This document shows positions 9,138-17,313 of a stretch of DNA of 64,000 nt, one piece after another (position 1 is the first letter of the stretch; each line of letters begins with the position of its first letter). Source of the stretch: Gammaproteobacteria bacterium (lineage in GTDB: Bacteria > Pseudomonadota > Gammaproteobacteria > Steroidobacterales > XN24); NCBI GenBank assembly GCA_024640085.1, contig JAHEFR010000014.1:1-64000 (forward strand), read 5' to 3'. The notes under the pieces were generated by a model, which saw only the letters and a program-made list of their open reading frames with translations, was not told the DNA's origin and did not search any database. The translations under genes were made by a program, and so were the position numbers.

Positions 9138-9932
9138 CTAGATGATTTCCGATCCGGCCAGTGATGCCTTCACGATATACCGTTTCGGAGCGTGCCCCAC
9201 AAAGTAGAACGGGTAGCAGGTGACCAGCGTGATCATGCTGTCGTCCGAACCGGTCAAGACGTGGACGTCGTTCTTCTCGACGACATCGATGTCCGTGACC
9301 TGATACAGGAACCGCTCGCGCCACGTGACCAACTGGATTTCGTCACCGACGCTGATGTCCTTCAATACCCTGAAGAATCCATCCCGGTGACCGGCTATCC
9401 CTATGTTTCCCAGGCCACCGGGTCTCGCCGTGCCAGGGATCCGGCCCACCGCCCGGTTCAGGGTCAGCTCGTCGATGCCGTCGAGTACGGGCACCTGCAA
9501 CGCGAGGGTGGGGATGCGCAGTAGCGCCTGGGGCGCGTTCATGTCTATCGCGAGGCTCGCCTGGTAGTCCTCCACGCGTTTCGGCGACCAGAGGCTGTAG
9601 TCGTAATCGATGAATTCTGGCAGTGAGGGTGGCGGCAAGGCTGACCCGACTTCCATTCCCGAGGTTTCGTCACCCACCACCGGGAGCGTCGGTATCTCTG
9701 CAGCATCCCCGGCCTGTGCGTTACCGGCGGCGTCCCCCACCTGCCCGACTATGGCTACGCTGGCTGTCTGACTGGCACGCGCCGCCGCCATCGCCTGTCG
9801 CGCCGCCTCGAATGCCTGCAGATCCTGCCGTTGGCCGACCTCGCGGTGGATCTGCGCCGCGGCCCAGACAGTGATCAATGCCGCTCCCAGGCCGAGGCAG
9901 AGTCGTTGCATAACCTTCAACCGGTCAACCAA
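9138..9932 (-). CDS. Class D sortase
   Basis: The 264-aa membrane-anchored transpeptidase has an N-terminal TM segment (about 10-27), an Ala-rich linker and a C-terminal sortase beta-barrel. The catalytic residues are visible: H182 in AGHRDGFF, C239 in TLVTCYPF and R251 in APKRY. Sortases cut an LPxTG-type motif and link the protein to an amine acceptor. The neighbouring gene supplies such a motif (LPDTAG). The start is TTG at 9932 with GGAGG 8 nt upstream; an internal ATG at codon 8 is an alternative. Sortases of this type are known in some Gram-negative bacteria, but the acceptor there is poorly understood. Confidence 0.92.
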   Translation of the reverse strand: MVDRLKVMQRLCLGLGAALITVWAAAQIHREVGQRQDLQAFEAARQAMAAARASQTASVAIVGQVGDAAGNAQAGDAAEIPTLPVVGDETSGMEVGSALPPPSLPEFIDYDYSLWSPKRVEDYQASLAIDMNAPQALLRIPTLALQVPVLDGIDELTLNRAVGRIPGTARPGGLGNIGIAGHRDGFFRVLKDISVGDEIQLVTWRERFLYQVTDIDVVEKNDVHVLTGSDDSMITLVTCYPFYFVGHAPKRYIVKASLAGSEII

Positions 9933-9998
9933 TTCCGGATCCTCCCGATCTCCCCCCGATGATTCTAGCGGATACGCACCGTATGGGTATCTCCCGGC

Positions 9999-10271
9999 TC
10001 ATGCCGTCCACAACGACCAGACGCCGATCCCGATGAACCCGAGCCCGGCAATGATGGACAGGTGGCGGGGGCTGACAACCTGGGTCAGCAGGCCCCCCGC
10101 CATCACCCCGATGGCTGAGGTCAGTACCAGAGCCGTCGAGGCGCCGACGAAAACCAGCCACTTGTCAGCCGCACGGTCTGCGGCGAACAGCAGCGTGGCC
10201 AGTTGGGTCTTGTCGCCGAGTTCGGCGATGAATATCGTGCCGAAGACGATGGCCAGGGTTTTTATGTCCAC
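9999..10271 (-). CDS. Half-size TMEM165/GDT1 family transporter
   Basis: The 90-aa membrane protein has three predicted TM helices and one copy of the family motif ELGDKTQ (17-23). GDT1 proteins are Mn2+/Ca2+ exporters and usually contain two such units in one chain of about 190 residues; this one has a single unit and would have to dimerise. The start is GTG at 10271, with GGAG 8 nt upstream; the frame is open to 10334 but the extra residues are not membrane-like. It lies upstream of the sortase gene on the same strand. I see no yybP-ykoY-type Mn riboswitch upstream. Confidence 0.85.
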   Translation of the reverse strand: MDIKTLAIVFGTIFIAELGDKTQLATLLFAADRAADKWLVFVGASTALVLTSAIGVMAGGLLTQVVSPRHLSIIAGLGFIGIGVWSLWTA

Positions 10272-10438
10272 CGGTGTCTCTCCACTGAAATCGTTTCGTG
10301 CCAATCCGTCCTGCAGATTCGAGCGGCCCCTCAATCACGGCCCCGGCCGCCTTGTTTCGAGGTCCGTATCAGTTGCCCGGCAGCTGGACCGGATCGGCCA
10401 AGCAATGGGACCCGCGTCGGTCGCGGGCGGGGTCCGGC

Positions 10439-11137
10439 TCAGGGCCCGGCCAGACTCTCCTTGCGGGCGATCTCGTATGCCTCCTCGTCGGCGAACTTCC
10501 GCAGCGGATCCTCCGAACGCTTGTGCCAGTGCACGAACGCATCCATGCAGATACCGATGCGCCAGTCCCTGGCGGAGGGCGTGGGCATCGGCCGGTGCAG
10601 GAGATAAGACGGGAAGATCGTCAGACAACCCTCTATCGGGCGTACCGCCGCCATGTTTTCGCAGAAGATATTGGTCGGTTCCGGACGCTGAAACATCAAC
10701 AGGCCCTCGGTGGGGTCGCGGGTGGCGGGGACCTGGACGTAATAGCAGCCGCTCAGAGTGGCCGGGTGGTGGTGGTGCCAGGGTCCGTCCACCCAGTTCT
10801 CGTTTGTCTGGATCAGGACCCATCCCTGGATACAGTAGACGTCGAACGGGGCGTTCTTGGAATGCCCGTGACGGTGGGCCAGGATGCGTGTGCACGCCTC
10901 CACGAACTTGGCTTTCAGCACCCGCAGATATTCGATGTTCTCCAGGTTGGCGGGCGTAAACAGTTCTTCCCGGGTCTGGTAGCCGTAACCACTTCCGTGA
11001 CGCTGGAAATACCCTTGCCGCCAGAGTTCTCCCAGCTTTTCCTTGATCTCGCCATGGAAGCGGTGCATCTCCGGGACCGGGTAGCGCCAGGTCGGCGTGC
11101 CGAAGATCATGTTGGTCTGAAACTGGACGTTGCTCAT
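10439..11137 (-). CDS. Putative 2OG-Fe(II) oxygenase-like protein
   Basis: The 232-aa cytoplasmic protein matches the jelly-roll pattern of the putative 2OG-Fe(II) oxygenases near phage and bacterial prolyl hydroxylases. The HHHH cluster at 121-124 with LSGCYYVQ after it would hold the iron ligands, IFPSYLLHRP places the distal His at 181, and R193 in DWRIGIC would bind 2-oxoglutarate. The substrate is unknown. It is downstream of a TIR-like gene on the same strand (gap 91 nt). A second member of the same broad family is encoded at 54257-54928. Confidence 0.72.
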   Translation of the reverse strand: MSNVQFQTNMIFGTPTWRYPVPEMHRFHGEIKEKLGELWRQGYFQRHGSGYGYQTREELFTPANLENIEYLRVLKAKFVEACTRILAHRHGHSKNAPFDVYCIQGWVLIQTNENWVDGPWHHHHPATLSGCYYVQVPATRDPTEGLLMFQRPEPTNIFCENMAAVRPIEGCLTIFPSYLLHRPMPTPSARDWRIGICMDAFVHWHKRSEDPLRKFADEEAYEIARKESLAGP

Positions 11138-11228
11138 CGTGCGATCCTTTCCGCCCTGGCGTCACGCGGCCTGGTCCACGACGGGACCGAATTGCCCGGC
11201 CGGCACGCGCTTCCCGTTGTCGCCATTT

Positions 11229-11681
11229 TCAGGACAGGTCGAACTCGATGACGTCGAAACGTTTCGTGTCGTCGTGTCTGGCGGCCATCCGGATGGCGTC
11301 CTCGATGGTCCGGGAGTTCCAGCCAACCACGTGTTCGGCTTTCTCCTTCAATTCCGGGGGAGCGTCCTGGGGACCAAACGGTTCAACCAGAACGATCGGG
11401 ACGTGATGTGCCCCGGCGGCCTGGACCTGGAAATCCACCCACTGGCGCTGTGAATCGTACATCCCGGACAGTACGATCAGCACTTCCGCGGATTTCATCG
11501 CGTCCAGCACGCGGGTGCGCCTCTGGGCCACGGTTTCTCCTTCCGGCGACGCCTCGGGATCGCAGACGTTGGCGTAGAAGAAGTTCGTCGTGCTTTCCAG
11601 ATATTCGAACAGCCTGAGGTAGTCGTCGTCCTTTACCCAGCCGTGGCTCGGAAAGATCCGGAACGGTTTATTCTCAGACAC
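11229..11681 (-). CDS. Orphan TIR-like (MTH538/DUF1863-type) domain protein
   Basis: The 150-aa protein is a single TIR-like domain: strand 1 FRIFPSHGW (7-15), an acidic loop DDDYLRLFEYL, the segment LDAMKSAEVLIVLSG (59-73), and RQWVDFQVQAAG (79-90). In this family the last motif normally reads WVxxEI, with Glu as the NAD-cleaving residue; here Gln85 stands at that place, so NADase activity is doubtful. Related domains include ThsB of Thoeris defence, but no ThsA-like or other NAD effector is adjacent. The start is GTG with AGGAG 7 nt upstream. A binding or scaffold role is as likely as a defence role. Confidence 0.75.
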   Translation of the reverse strand: MSENKPFRIFPSHGWVKDDDYLRLFEYLESTTNFFYANVCDPEASPEGETVAQRRTRVLDAMKSAEVLIVLSGMYDSQRQWVDFQVQAAGAHHVPIVLVEPFGPQDAPPELKEKAEHVVGWNSRTIEDAIRMAARHDDTKRFDVIEFDLS

Positions 11682-11780
11682 TTGTTTACTCCTGTCGTCC
11701 GTTGACTACAGTTTAACCGACGCGGAAGCCAGCGACGAGGCTCCCGGACGCGTGTTAAATTCCCCCCTGCCTCGATTAAC

Positions 11781-12581
11781 ATGCTCCCAGAATCAGAGGG
11801 CGAAGGGCCTCCCGCCGATCTCTCGATGCGATTCCTCCTGTACAACATACGCTACGCAGCGGGCACCGGGCCCGGGTTCAATCTGCCTGTCCCGGGGGCC
11901 GGTTACCTGCGGGGCAACCGGGAGAACCTCCTCAACATCCGGGAGTTCATCAAGTCCGTAAACCCCGACATCGTCGGTCTGGTGGAGGTGGACACCGGCT
12001 CAATCCGGACGGGTATGGTCAACCAGGCGGAGATCATCGCCGGACACCTGGGCCACTACACGGTCTACGAGTCCAAGTATGGTGAAGAGTCCCTGAACAA
12101 TCGGCTGCCGATCGTTCGTAAACAGGGTAACGCCTTCCTCGCGGCTCCGCGTATCCACGGGGAACGTTTCCATTATTTCGCCACCGGCATCAAACGACTG
12201 ATCATCGAACTGGAACTGGAAGACGTCGCCATCTTCCTCGTCCATCTTTCCCTGAAATACCGCCACCGCCAGAGTCAGCTCCGCCGGCTTCATGAACTTG
12301 TACTCGCCACTGACAAGCCGGTGATCATCGCCGGCGATTTCAATACTTTCTGGGGAGAAGACGAACTCTACCTGTTCATGGAGGCCAGTGGCATGCGCAG
12401 CGCCAACGTGGAGAAGCGGCCCTCCTACCCCAGCCAGGCGCCTCGAAAGGAGCTGGATTTCATCCTCTACGGGCCGGGCGTCGAGATCCTTGACTTCCAG
12501 ATACCCAGGGTCTGCTTCTCGGATCATCTGCCGCTGATCTGCGATTTCCGGGTTTCCGGCTGCGCCGAACAGGCGGCCTGA
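11781..12581 (+). CDS. Endonuclease/exonuclease/phosphatase (EEP) family hydrolase
   Basis: The product (up to 266 aa) shows the EEP/DNase I-like signature: RFLLYNIRYA at the core's first strand, VGLVEVD (metal Glu), HLSLKYRHRQSQL, AGDFNTFWGEDE (Asp/Asn) and a terminal SDHLPLICDF carrying the catalytic His. Such enzymes are Mg2+-dependent phosphodiesterases acting on DNA, lipids or small phosphates; the substrate cannot be told here. There is no signal peptide. The start is uncertain: ATG 11781 and ATG 11826 (starting MRFLLYN) both lack strong ribosome sites, and the second fits the domain edge better. It is transcribed divergently from the TIR-like gene. Confidence 0.85.
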   Translation: MLPESEGEGPPADLSMRFLLYNIRYAAGTGPGFNLPVPGAGYLRGNRENLLNIREFIKSVNPDIVGLVEVDTGSIRTGMVNQAEIIAGHLGHYTVYESKYGEESLNNRLPIVRKQGNAFLAAPRIHGERFHYFATGIKRLIIELELEDVAIFLVHLSLKYRHRQSQLRRLHELVLATDKPVIIAGDFNTFWGEDELYLFMEASGMRSANVEKRPSYPSQAPRKELDFILYGPGVEILDFQIPRVCFSDHLPLICDFRVSGCAEQAA

Positions 12582-12632
12582 CACGATTTGTTGCGCCGCA
12601 CAGGCAAACTTTCTACGATTGGTATGAGAAGC

Positions 12633-12661
12633 GGTGCTCGGGGAGCCCGTCCCCGAGCACC
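12633..12661. repeat. Perfect 12-bp stem-loop before fadI
   Basis: GGTGCTCGGGGA (12633-12644) pairs perfectly with TCCCCGAGCACC (12650-12661) around a 5-nt loop. No T-run follows on the plus strand, so it is not a simple terminator. It could be a 3'-end stabilising hairpin of the upstream gene or a leader element of the fad operon. Confidence 0.5.
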
Positions 12662-12731
12662 ATAGCCGAGGCCGCGCCCCGGACCCGCGACCGCCCGCCC
12701 GGACCCGGTCGGGGACGCAAAGGAGCATCAC

Positions 12732-14042
12732 ATGGAACGCACCCGCAGCCCTTACGGCAGCGAGCCAGTCTACGTAGTCGACGGAGCCAGGACACCCTTC
12801 CTGAAGGCCCGCGGCAAACCCGGGCCTTTCAGTGCCTCGGACCTTGCCGTCGCGGCGGGCAGGCCCCTGCTCGCCCGACAGAAATTCGCCCCCACGGACA
12901 TCGATGAGGTCATCCTGGGATGCGCGATGCCAAGCCCCGACGAGGCGAATATCGGCCGCATCGTCGCGCTGAGATTGGGATGCGGAGACAAGGTCCCGGG
13001 CTGGACGGTCATGCGAAACTGCGCATCCGCCATGCAGGCGCTGGATTCGGGGGCCCGCAATATCGCCCTCGGCGATTCGGACCTGGTCCTGGCGGGCGGC
13101 ACCGAATCCATGAGCCGCGCGCCGCTGCTGCTGAACGATGACATGGTCAACTGGCTCGCCGGCCTCAACAGCGCCAAGACGCCGTTGGCCAAGATCAAGC
13201 AGTTCTCCCGCCTGCGGCCCGGGCACCTGTCACCGGTTATCGCCCTGCTGAAGGGGCTGACCGACCCGGTGGTCGGACTCAATATGGGGCAGACCTGCGA
13301 GGTAATATCCCATCGCTTCGGTATCGACCGGGCCCGGATGGACGCTTTCGCTGTCCGCAGCCACAAGCGACTGGCGAAAGCTTTCGATGACGGCCTCATG
13401 GACGAGGTGGAGGCGACCTTCGAGCCCTCGGGCAAGGTCCACACCGAAGACGACGGCCTGCGGAGGGATTCGGACGAGGCGAAGCTCGCGACCCTGAAAC
13501 CATTCTTCGACCGCAAGGTAGGTCTCGTCACCCCGGGCAACAGTTCGCAGGTCACCGATGGCGCGGCTCTGCTGGTTCTGGCCAGCGCGCGGGCTGTAGA
13601 AGCTCACGATCTGCCGATACTTGGCCGGATCGTCGACTGTCAATGGGCAGCCCTGGACCCGGCCCAGATGGGACTGGGGCCGGTACACGCCTCTACCCCC
13701 ATCCTGCAGCGGCACCAGATGGAACTCAATGACGTCGATTTCTGGGAGATCAATGAAGCATTCGCTGGCCAGGTCCTGGCCTGCCTGGCTGCCTGGGAGA
13801 CCGAGGAATACTGCCGCGAGGAACTGGGGCTCGATGCGGCCATGGGGGCACTCGACCAGGAGCGCCTGAACATCGATGGTGGTGCGGTAGCGACAGGACA
13901 CCCTGTAGGTGCGAGCGGTGCCCGGATCGTGCTGCACGCACTGAAGGTCCTCGAGAGAACCGGTGCCGATCGGGCGATGGCCACCCTCTGTATCGGTGGC
14001 GGCCAGGGTGGTGCCATGCTCGTGGCCGGGGGAGCGGAGTAA
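12732..14042 (+). CDS. fadI: Acetyl-CoA C-acyltransferase (thiolase) FadI-type
   Basis: The 436-aa thiolase performs the last step of beta-oxidation, cleaving 3-ketoacyl-CoA with CoA. It has the acyl-enzyme Cys97 (RNCASAMQ), INEAFAGQ, GHPVGASGARI with His390, and the second catalytic Cys420 in CIGGGQGG. Its length equals that of E. coli FadI. AAAGGAG before the ATG is a good ribosome site. The fadJ-like gene starts 4 nt after its stop, so the two form an operon and probably a complex. It could equally be called a generic acetyl-CoA acetyltransferase; the partner gene favours the FadI name. Confidence 0.9.
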   Translation: MERTRSPYGSEPVYVVDGARTPFLKARGKPGPFSASDLAVAAGRPLLARQKFAPTDIDEVILGCAMPSPDEANIGRIVALRLGCGDKVPGWTVMRNCASAMQALDSGARNIALGDSDLVLAGGTESMSRAPLLLNDDMVNWLAGLNSAKTPLAKIKQFSRLRPGHLSPVIALLKGLTDPVVGLNMGQTCEVISHRFGIDRARMDAFAVRSHKRLAKAFDDGLMDEVEATFEPSGKVHTEDDGLRRDSDEAKLATLKPFFDRKVGLVTPGNSSQVTDGAALLVLASARAVEAHDLPILGRIVDCQWAALDPAQMGLGPVHASTPILQRHQMELNDVDFWEINEAFAGQVLACLAAWETEEYCREELGLDAAMGALDQERLNIDGGAVATGHPVGASGARIVLHALKVLERTGADRAMATLCIGGGQGGAMLVAGGAE

Positions 14043-14046
14043 TCAC

Positions 14047-16077
14047 ATGAATCAGAAAACCCGCAAATCAAATTGGTCCTGGTCGCTGGATGAGGACGGC
14101 GTCGGTTGGCTGAAACTGGACAAGCAGGGGGCGAGCACCAATGTCCTGTCCACCGAGGTCATGGCCGACCTGCATGACAGCCTGGGTGAGATCGAGGCGG
14201 CTTCGCCGAAGGCCGTGGTGGTGCTTTCGGGCAAGAGGAACGGATTCATCGCCGGTGCGGACATCAAGGAATTCACCTCCCTGGAGAGCCCGGAGGAGGC
14301 CTTTGACCTGGTACGCAAGGGTCAGCACGTGCTGGACCGGCTCGAGGCCCTCCCCTGCCCCACCATTGCGCTGATCAACGGGTTCGCCCTCGGTGGCGGC
14401 CTTGAACTGGCGCTGGCCTGCCGGCACCGGATCTCGGTAGACGACCCCAAGACGGTGATGGGGCTGCCGGAGGTCAAGCTGGGTATCCACCCGGGTTTCG
14501 GCGGCACGGTTCGCTCCATCGCACTGGTCGGCGTTTTCGCCGCCATGGACATGATGCTTACCGGCAGGAACATTCGCCCCCGACAGGCCTATCGCATGGG
14601 CCTGGTCGACCAGATCGTACCGGCGCGCCACCTTGAGCGCGCCGGTCGCATGATGGCGCTCAGTCCGCCCTCGCCGCGCCGGCCCGGGCTGCGGGAGCGG
14701 TTGCTGGGCCTCGGCCCGGTACGCGGGCTGGTGGCAAAGATTCTCGACAAGCAGGTGGGGAAGAAGGCCCGCAGGGATCACTACCCGGCACCCTACGCCA
14801 TCATCGACCTGTGGCGGAGGCACGGTGACGATCCTGCCGGGATGTACGTGGCGGAGGCGCGGTCCATCGCCCAGTTGATGTGCTCGCCCACTTCCCGGAG
14901 CCTGGTCCGGGTATTCCTGCTCCAAGACAAGATGAAGGCGCTTGGGGCAGGCAAGAAGTTCGATTTTCGCCATGTCCACGTCGTGGGCGCGGGGGTCATG
15001 GGAGGCGACATCGCCGCCTGGTGTGCGCTGCGGGGCCTCAGCGTGACCCTCGAGGACCGGGCGCCGGAGTACATCGGGCCGGCCATCGCGCGGGCCAGCA
15101 AGCTGTTCAAGAGGAAGCTCCGCGAGCCAAGGCTGGTGCAGGCAGCCATGGACCGGCTGATACCCGATATGGACGGTACCGGCGTACCCAAGGCCGACGT
15201 GGTGATCGAGGCGATCTTCGAGAATGCGGAAGCCAAACGGGAGCTCTATGGCCGTCTGGAACCACGGATGAAGCCGGACGCAGTGCTGGCGACCAACACC
15301 TCCAGTATCCGTTTGGAGGAGCTGTGTGACGGACTGAAGGATCCACACCGTCTGATCGGTCTGCATTTCTTCAACCCGGTCGCCATGATGCCCCTGGTAG
15401 AAGTGATCCGCACGGCGGAGACCCGGGATCAGGACCTCGATCGGGGCGTCGCTTTCGCCCGCCGGATAGACCGCCTGCCGCTGCCCTGCCTCAGCTCGCC
15501 GGGCTTTGTCGTGAACCGAGTGTTGATGCCCTACATGATGGAAGCCCTGGTGGTGGCGCAGGAGGGCGTGCCACTGCCGGTGATCGATCGAGCTGCCCGG
15601 GCGTTCGGCATGCCCATGGGGCCCGTGGAGCTGGCGGACACCGTCGGACTGGATGTGGCCCATCACGTGGCCAAAATCCTCGGCGAGGCCTACGGGTTCC
15701 CGATGCCGGAGGAGCTCGAAAGGATGGTCGAGCGGAAGAAACTTGGACGCAAGACCGGCGAGGGATTCTACGTCTGGAAGGACGGCAAGCCGGTCAAGGG
15801 CAAGAGCGATCAGCCAGTGCCGCCAGGGCTGGCGGACCGGTTACTGATGCCAATGGTGAACGAGGCCGTCGCCGTGTACCGCGACCGTGTCGTTGATGAC
15901 CTCGACCTGCTCGATGCAGGGGTCATTTTCGGGACCGGCTTCGCGCCTTTCCGCGGTGGCCCGATCAACTACGCGCGCAATCGCGGCATAGAAGAGGTCC
16001 GGCGCTGCCTGGCCGACCTGGAGAAAAAACACGGCGCCAGGTTCCGGGCGGACGAGGGCTGGGATCAGATCGCCTGA
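14047..16077 (+). CDS. fadJ: Bifunctional enoyl-CoA hydratase/3-hydroxyacyl-CoA dehydrogenase
   Basis: The 676-aa protein joins a crotonase domain (about 1-190) and a 3-hydroxyacyl-CoA dehydrogenase (about 305-676). The crotonase part has FIAGADIKEF (oxyanion hole), GGGLELALACRHRI and LPEVKLGIHPGFGG with the two catalytic Glu residues. The dehydrogenase shows the NAD-binding GAGVMGG (314-320), TNTSSI and LHFFNPVAMMPLVEV with the catalytic His. It carries out steps two and three of beta-oxidation and channels to the thiolase encoded upstream. The frame is open from 13963, but the ATG at 14047 has GGAG 8 nt upstream and follows the fadI stop directly. Confidence 0.93.
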   Translation: MNQKTRKSNWSWSLDEDGVGWLKLDKQGASTNVLSTEVMADLHDSLGEIEAASPKAVVVLSGKRNGFIAGADIKEFTSLESPEEAFDLVRKGQHVLDRLEALPCPTIALINGFALGGGLELALACRHRISVDDPKTVMGLPEVKLGIHPGFGGTVRSIALVGVFAAMDMMLTGRNIRPRQAYRMGLVDQIVPARHLERAGRMMALSPPSPRRPGLRERLLGLGPVRGLVAKILDKQVGKKARRDHYPAPYAIIDLWRRHGDDPAGMYVAEARSIAQLMCSPTSRSLVRVFLLQDKMKALGAGKKFDFRHVHVVGAGVMGGDIAAWCALRGLSVTLEDRAPEYIGPAIARASKLFKRKLREPRLVQAAMDRLIPDMDGTGVPKADVVIEAIFENAEAKRELYGRLEPRMKPDAVLATNTSSIRLEELCDGLKDPHRLIGLHFFNPVAMMPLVEVIRTAETRDQDLDRGVAFARRIDRLPLPCLSSPGFVVNRVLMPYMMEALVVAQEGVPLPVIDRAARAFGMPMGPVELADTVGLDVAHHVAKILGEAYGFPMPEELERMVERKKLGRKTGEGFYVWKDGKPVKGKSDQPVPPGLADRLLMPMVNEAVAVYRDRVVDDLDLLDAGVIFGTGFAPFRGGPINYARNRGIEEVRRCLADLEKKHGARFRADEGWDQIA

Positions 16078-16206
16078 GACGGGCGGGCCCGCCGTCGGAG
16101 TCGCTGAACTGCGGCTGCGTTGTGTTACCATTTTTCTCTTTCAGGGCTGTGTCCTCGCGCAATGCAATACGATCGGGCACCGAACAAAGGTCCACGGGTG
16201 AGTGGG

Positions 16207-17298
16207 ATGCCAAAGAAGCCGATTGACCCGGTCCAGCTGAAGCCATTGTCCCCTCTCGACGGTCTCAAGGCCGAGAATCTGAAGGCCTTGGCGCGCAAGA
16301 CCGTGATCGAGGAGATCACGGGCGGCCGCCATATATTCCAGAAGGGAGACAAGGAGAGGAAATCTATCTACATCCTCTCCGGCGAGGTCGAATTGCGGGA
16401 CGACGACGAGGTGATCGCCATCATCCACGGTGGCTCCAAGGAGGCGCGGTCCCCCATTGCCCCGATCATCCCGCGGCGGGTGAGCGCCCGGGCTCGTGGC
16501 AGGGTCGAGTTCATTTCGGTGGATTCGGATCTCGTGGACGTGATGCTGACCTGGGACCAGACCGGATCATACGAGGTCGGTGAACTCCGTGGCCAGGTCA
16601 TGGCCGAGGCTGGTGACTGGATGACTACGCTGCTCCAGACCAAGGCTTTCCATCGTATCCCCGCGGCCAACATCCAGGCCATCTTCATGCGCATGGAACA
16701 GGTCAATTTCAAGGCCGGGGACCTGGTGATCAAGCAGGGAGACGAAGGGGACTACTTCTACGTCGTGACCGATGGCAGATGCGTGGTCACCCGAGAGACA
16801 CCACTCAATCGCGACGGCATCAAGCTGGCCGAACTGAACGTCGGCGATACGTTTGGGGAAGAGGCCCTGATCGCGGAGTCCACTCGCAACGCCACAGTGA
16901 CAATGCTGACCGACGGTTCCCTGATGCGACTGGCGAAGGACGACTTCCAGACGCTGATGAACGAGCCCATGTTGCAGTGGGTGGACTTCGATAAGGCAAC
17001 GGACATCATCGGTGGTGGCGGGAAGTGGCTGGACGTCCGCCTGCCGAGCGAGTTCGAGAACTTCCACCAGCCGGACGCCATCAATATCCCGCTTTATTTC
17101 ATCCGGCTCAAACTGAAGGCGCTGGATACGGCAACCCCGTACGTGGTCTGTTGCGATACCGGCCGACGCAGTTCGGCCGCCGCATACATACTCAGCGAGC
17201 GGGGTTTCGATGCAAGCGTGTTGACAGGCGGTCTGAATCAGTTGGCCGGGCGTGCCCCCCAGGTCAAGGAGGCGGACGAGGAGTCGCCGGAGACTTGA
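16207..17298 (+). CDS. Double cyclic-nucleotide-binding domain protein with rhodanese domain
   Basis: The 363-aa soluble protein has two CNB-type domains and a C-terminal rhodanese domain. The first (about 10-110) lacks the phosphate-binding cassette and looks degenerate. The second (about 150-262) keeps FGEEALIAESTRNA (216-229), with E218 and R227 placed to bind cyclic nucleotide. The rhodanese domain (about 265-345) has the active-site loop CDTGRR with C316. It may couple cNMP sensing to sulfur transfer, but the partners are unknown. The start is uncertain: ATG 16207, GTG 16198 and ATG 16162 are in frame and none has a strong ribosome site. Confidence 0.85.
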   Translation: MPKKPIDPVQLKPLSPLDGLKAENLKALARKTVIEEITGGRHIFQKGDKERKSIYILSGEVELRDDDEVIAIIHGGSKEARSPIAPIIPRRVSARARGRVEFISVDSDLVDVMLTWDQTGSYEVGELRGQVMAEAGDWMTTLLQTKAFHRIPAANIQAIFMRMEQVNFKAGDLVIKQGDEGDYFYVVTDGRCVVTRETPLNRDGIKLAELNVGDTFGEEALIAESTRNATVTMLTDGSLMRLAKDDFQTLMNEPMLQWVDFDKATDIIGGGGKWLDVRLPSEFENFHQPDAINIPLYFIRLKLKALDTATPYVVCCDTGRRSSAAAYILSERGFDASVLTGGLNQLAGRAPQVKEADEESPET

Positions 17299-17313
17299 GA
17301 CCCGCGTGGTCCC

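Noticed and set aside
10272-10438. Mn-sensing yybP-ykoY riboswitch upstream of the GDT1 gene
   Set aside because: I looked for the conserved GGGGAGUA and CAUCACGCC-like loops and did not see them.
11229-12581. Thoeris-type defence system
   Set aside because: The TIR-like protein lacks the usual Glu and no ThsA-type NAD-binding effector is near.
14068-15666. 532-codon open frame antisense to fadJ
   Set aside because: Shadow frame; the plus strand encodes complete crotonase and dehydrogenase motifs.
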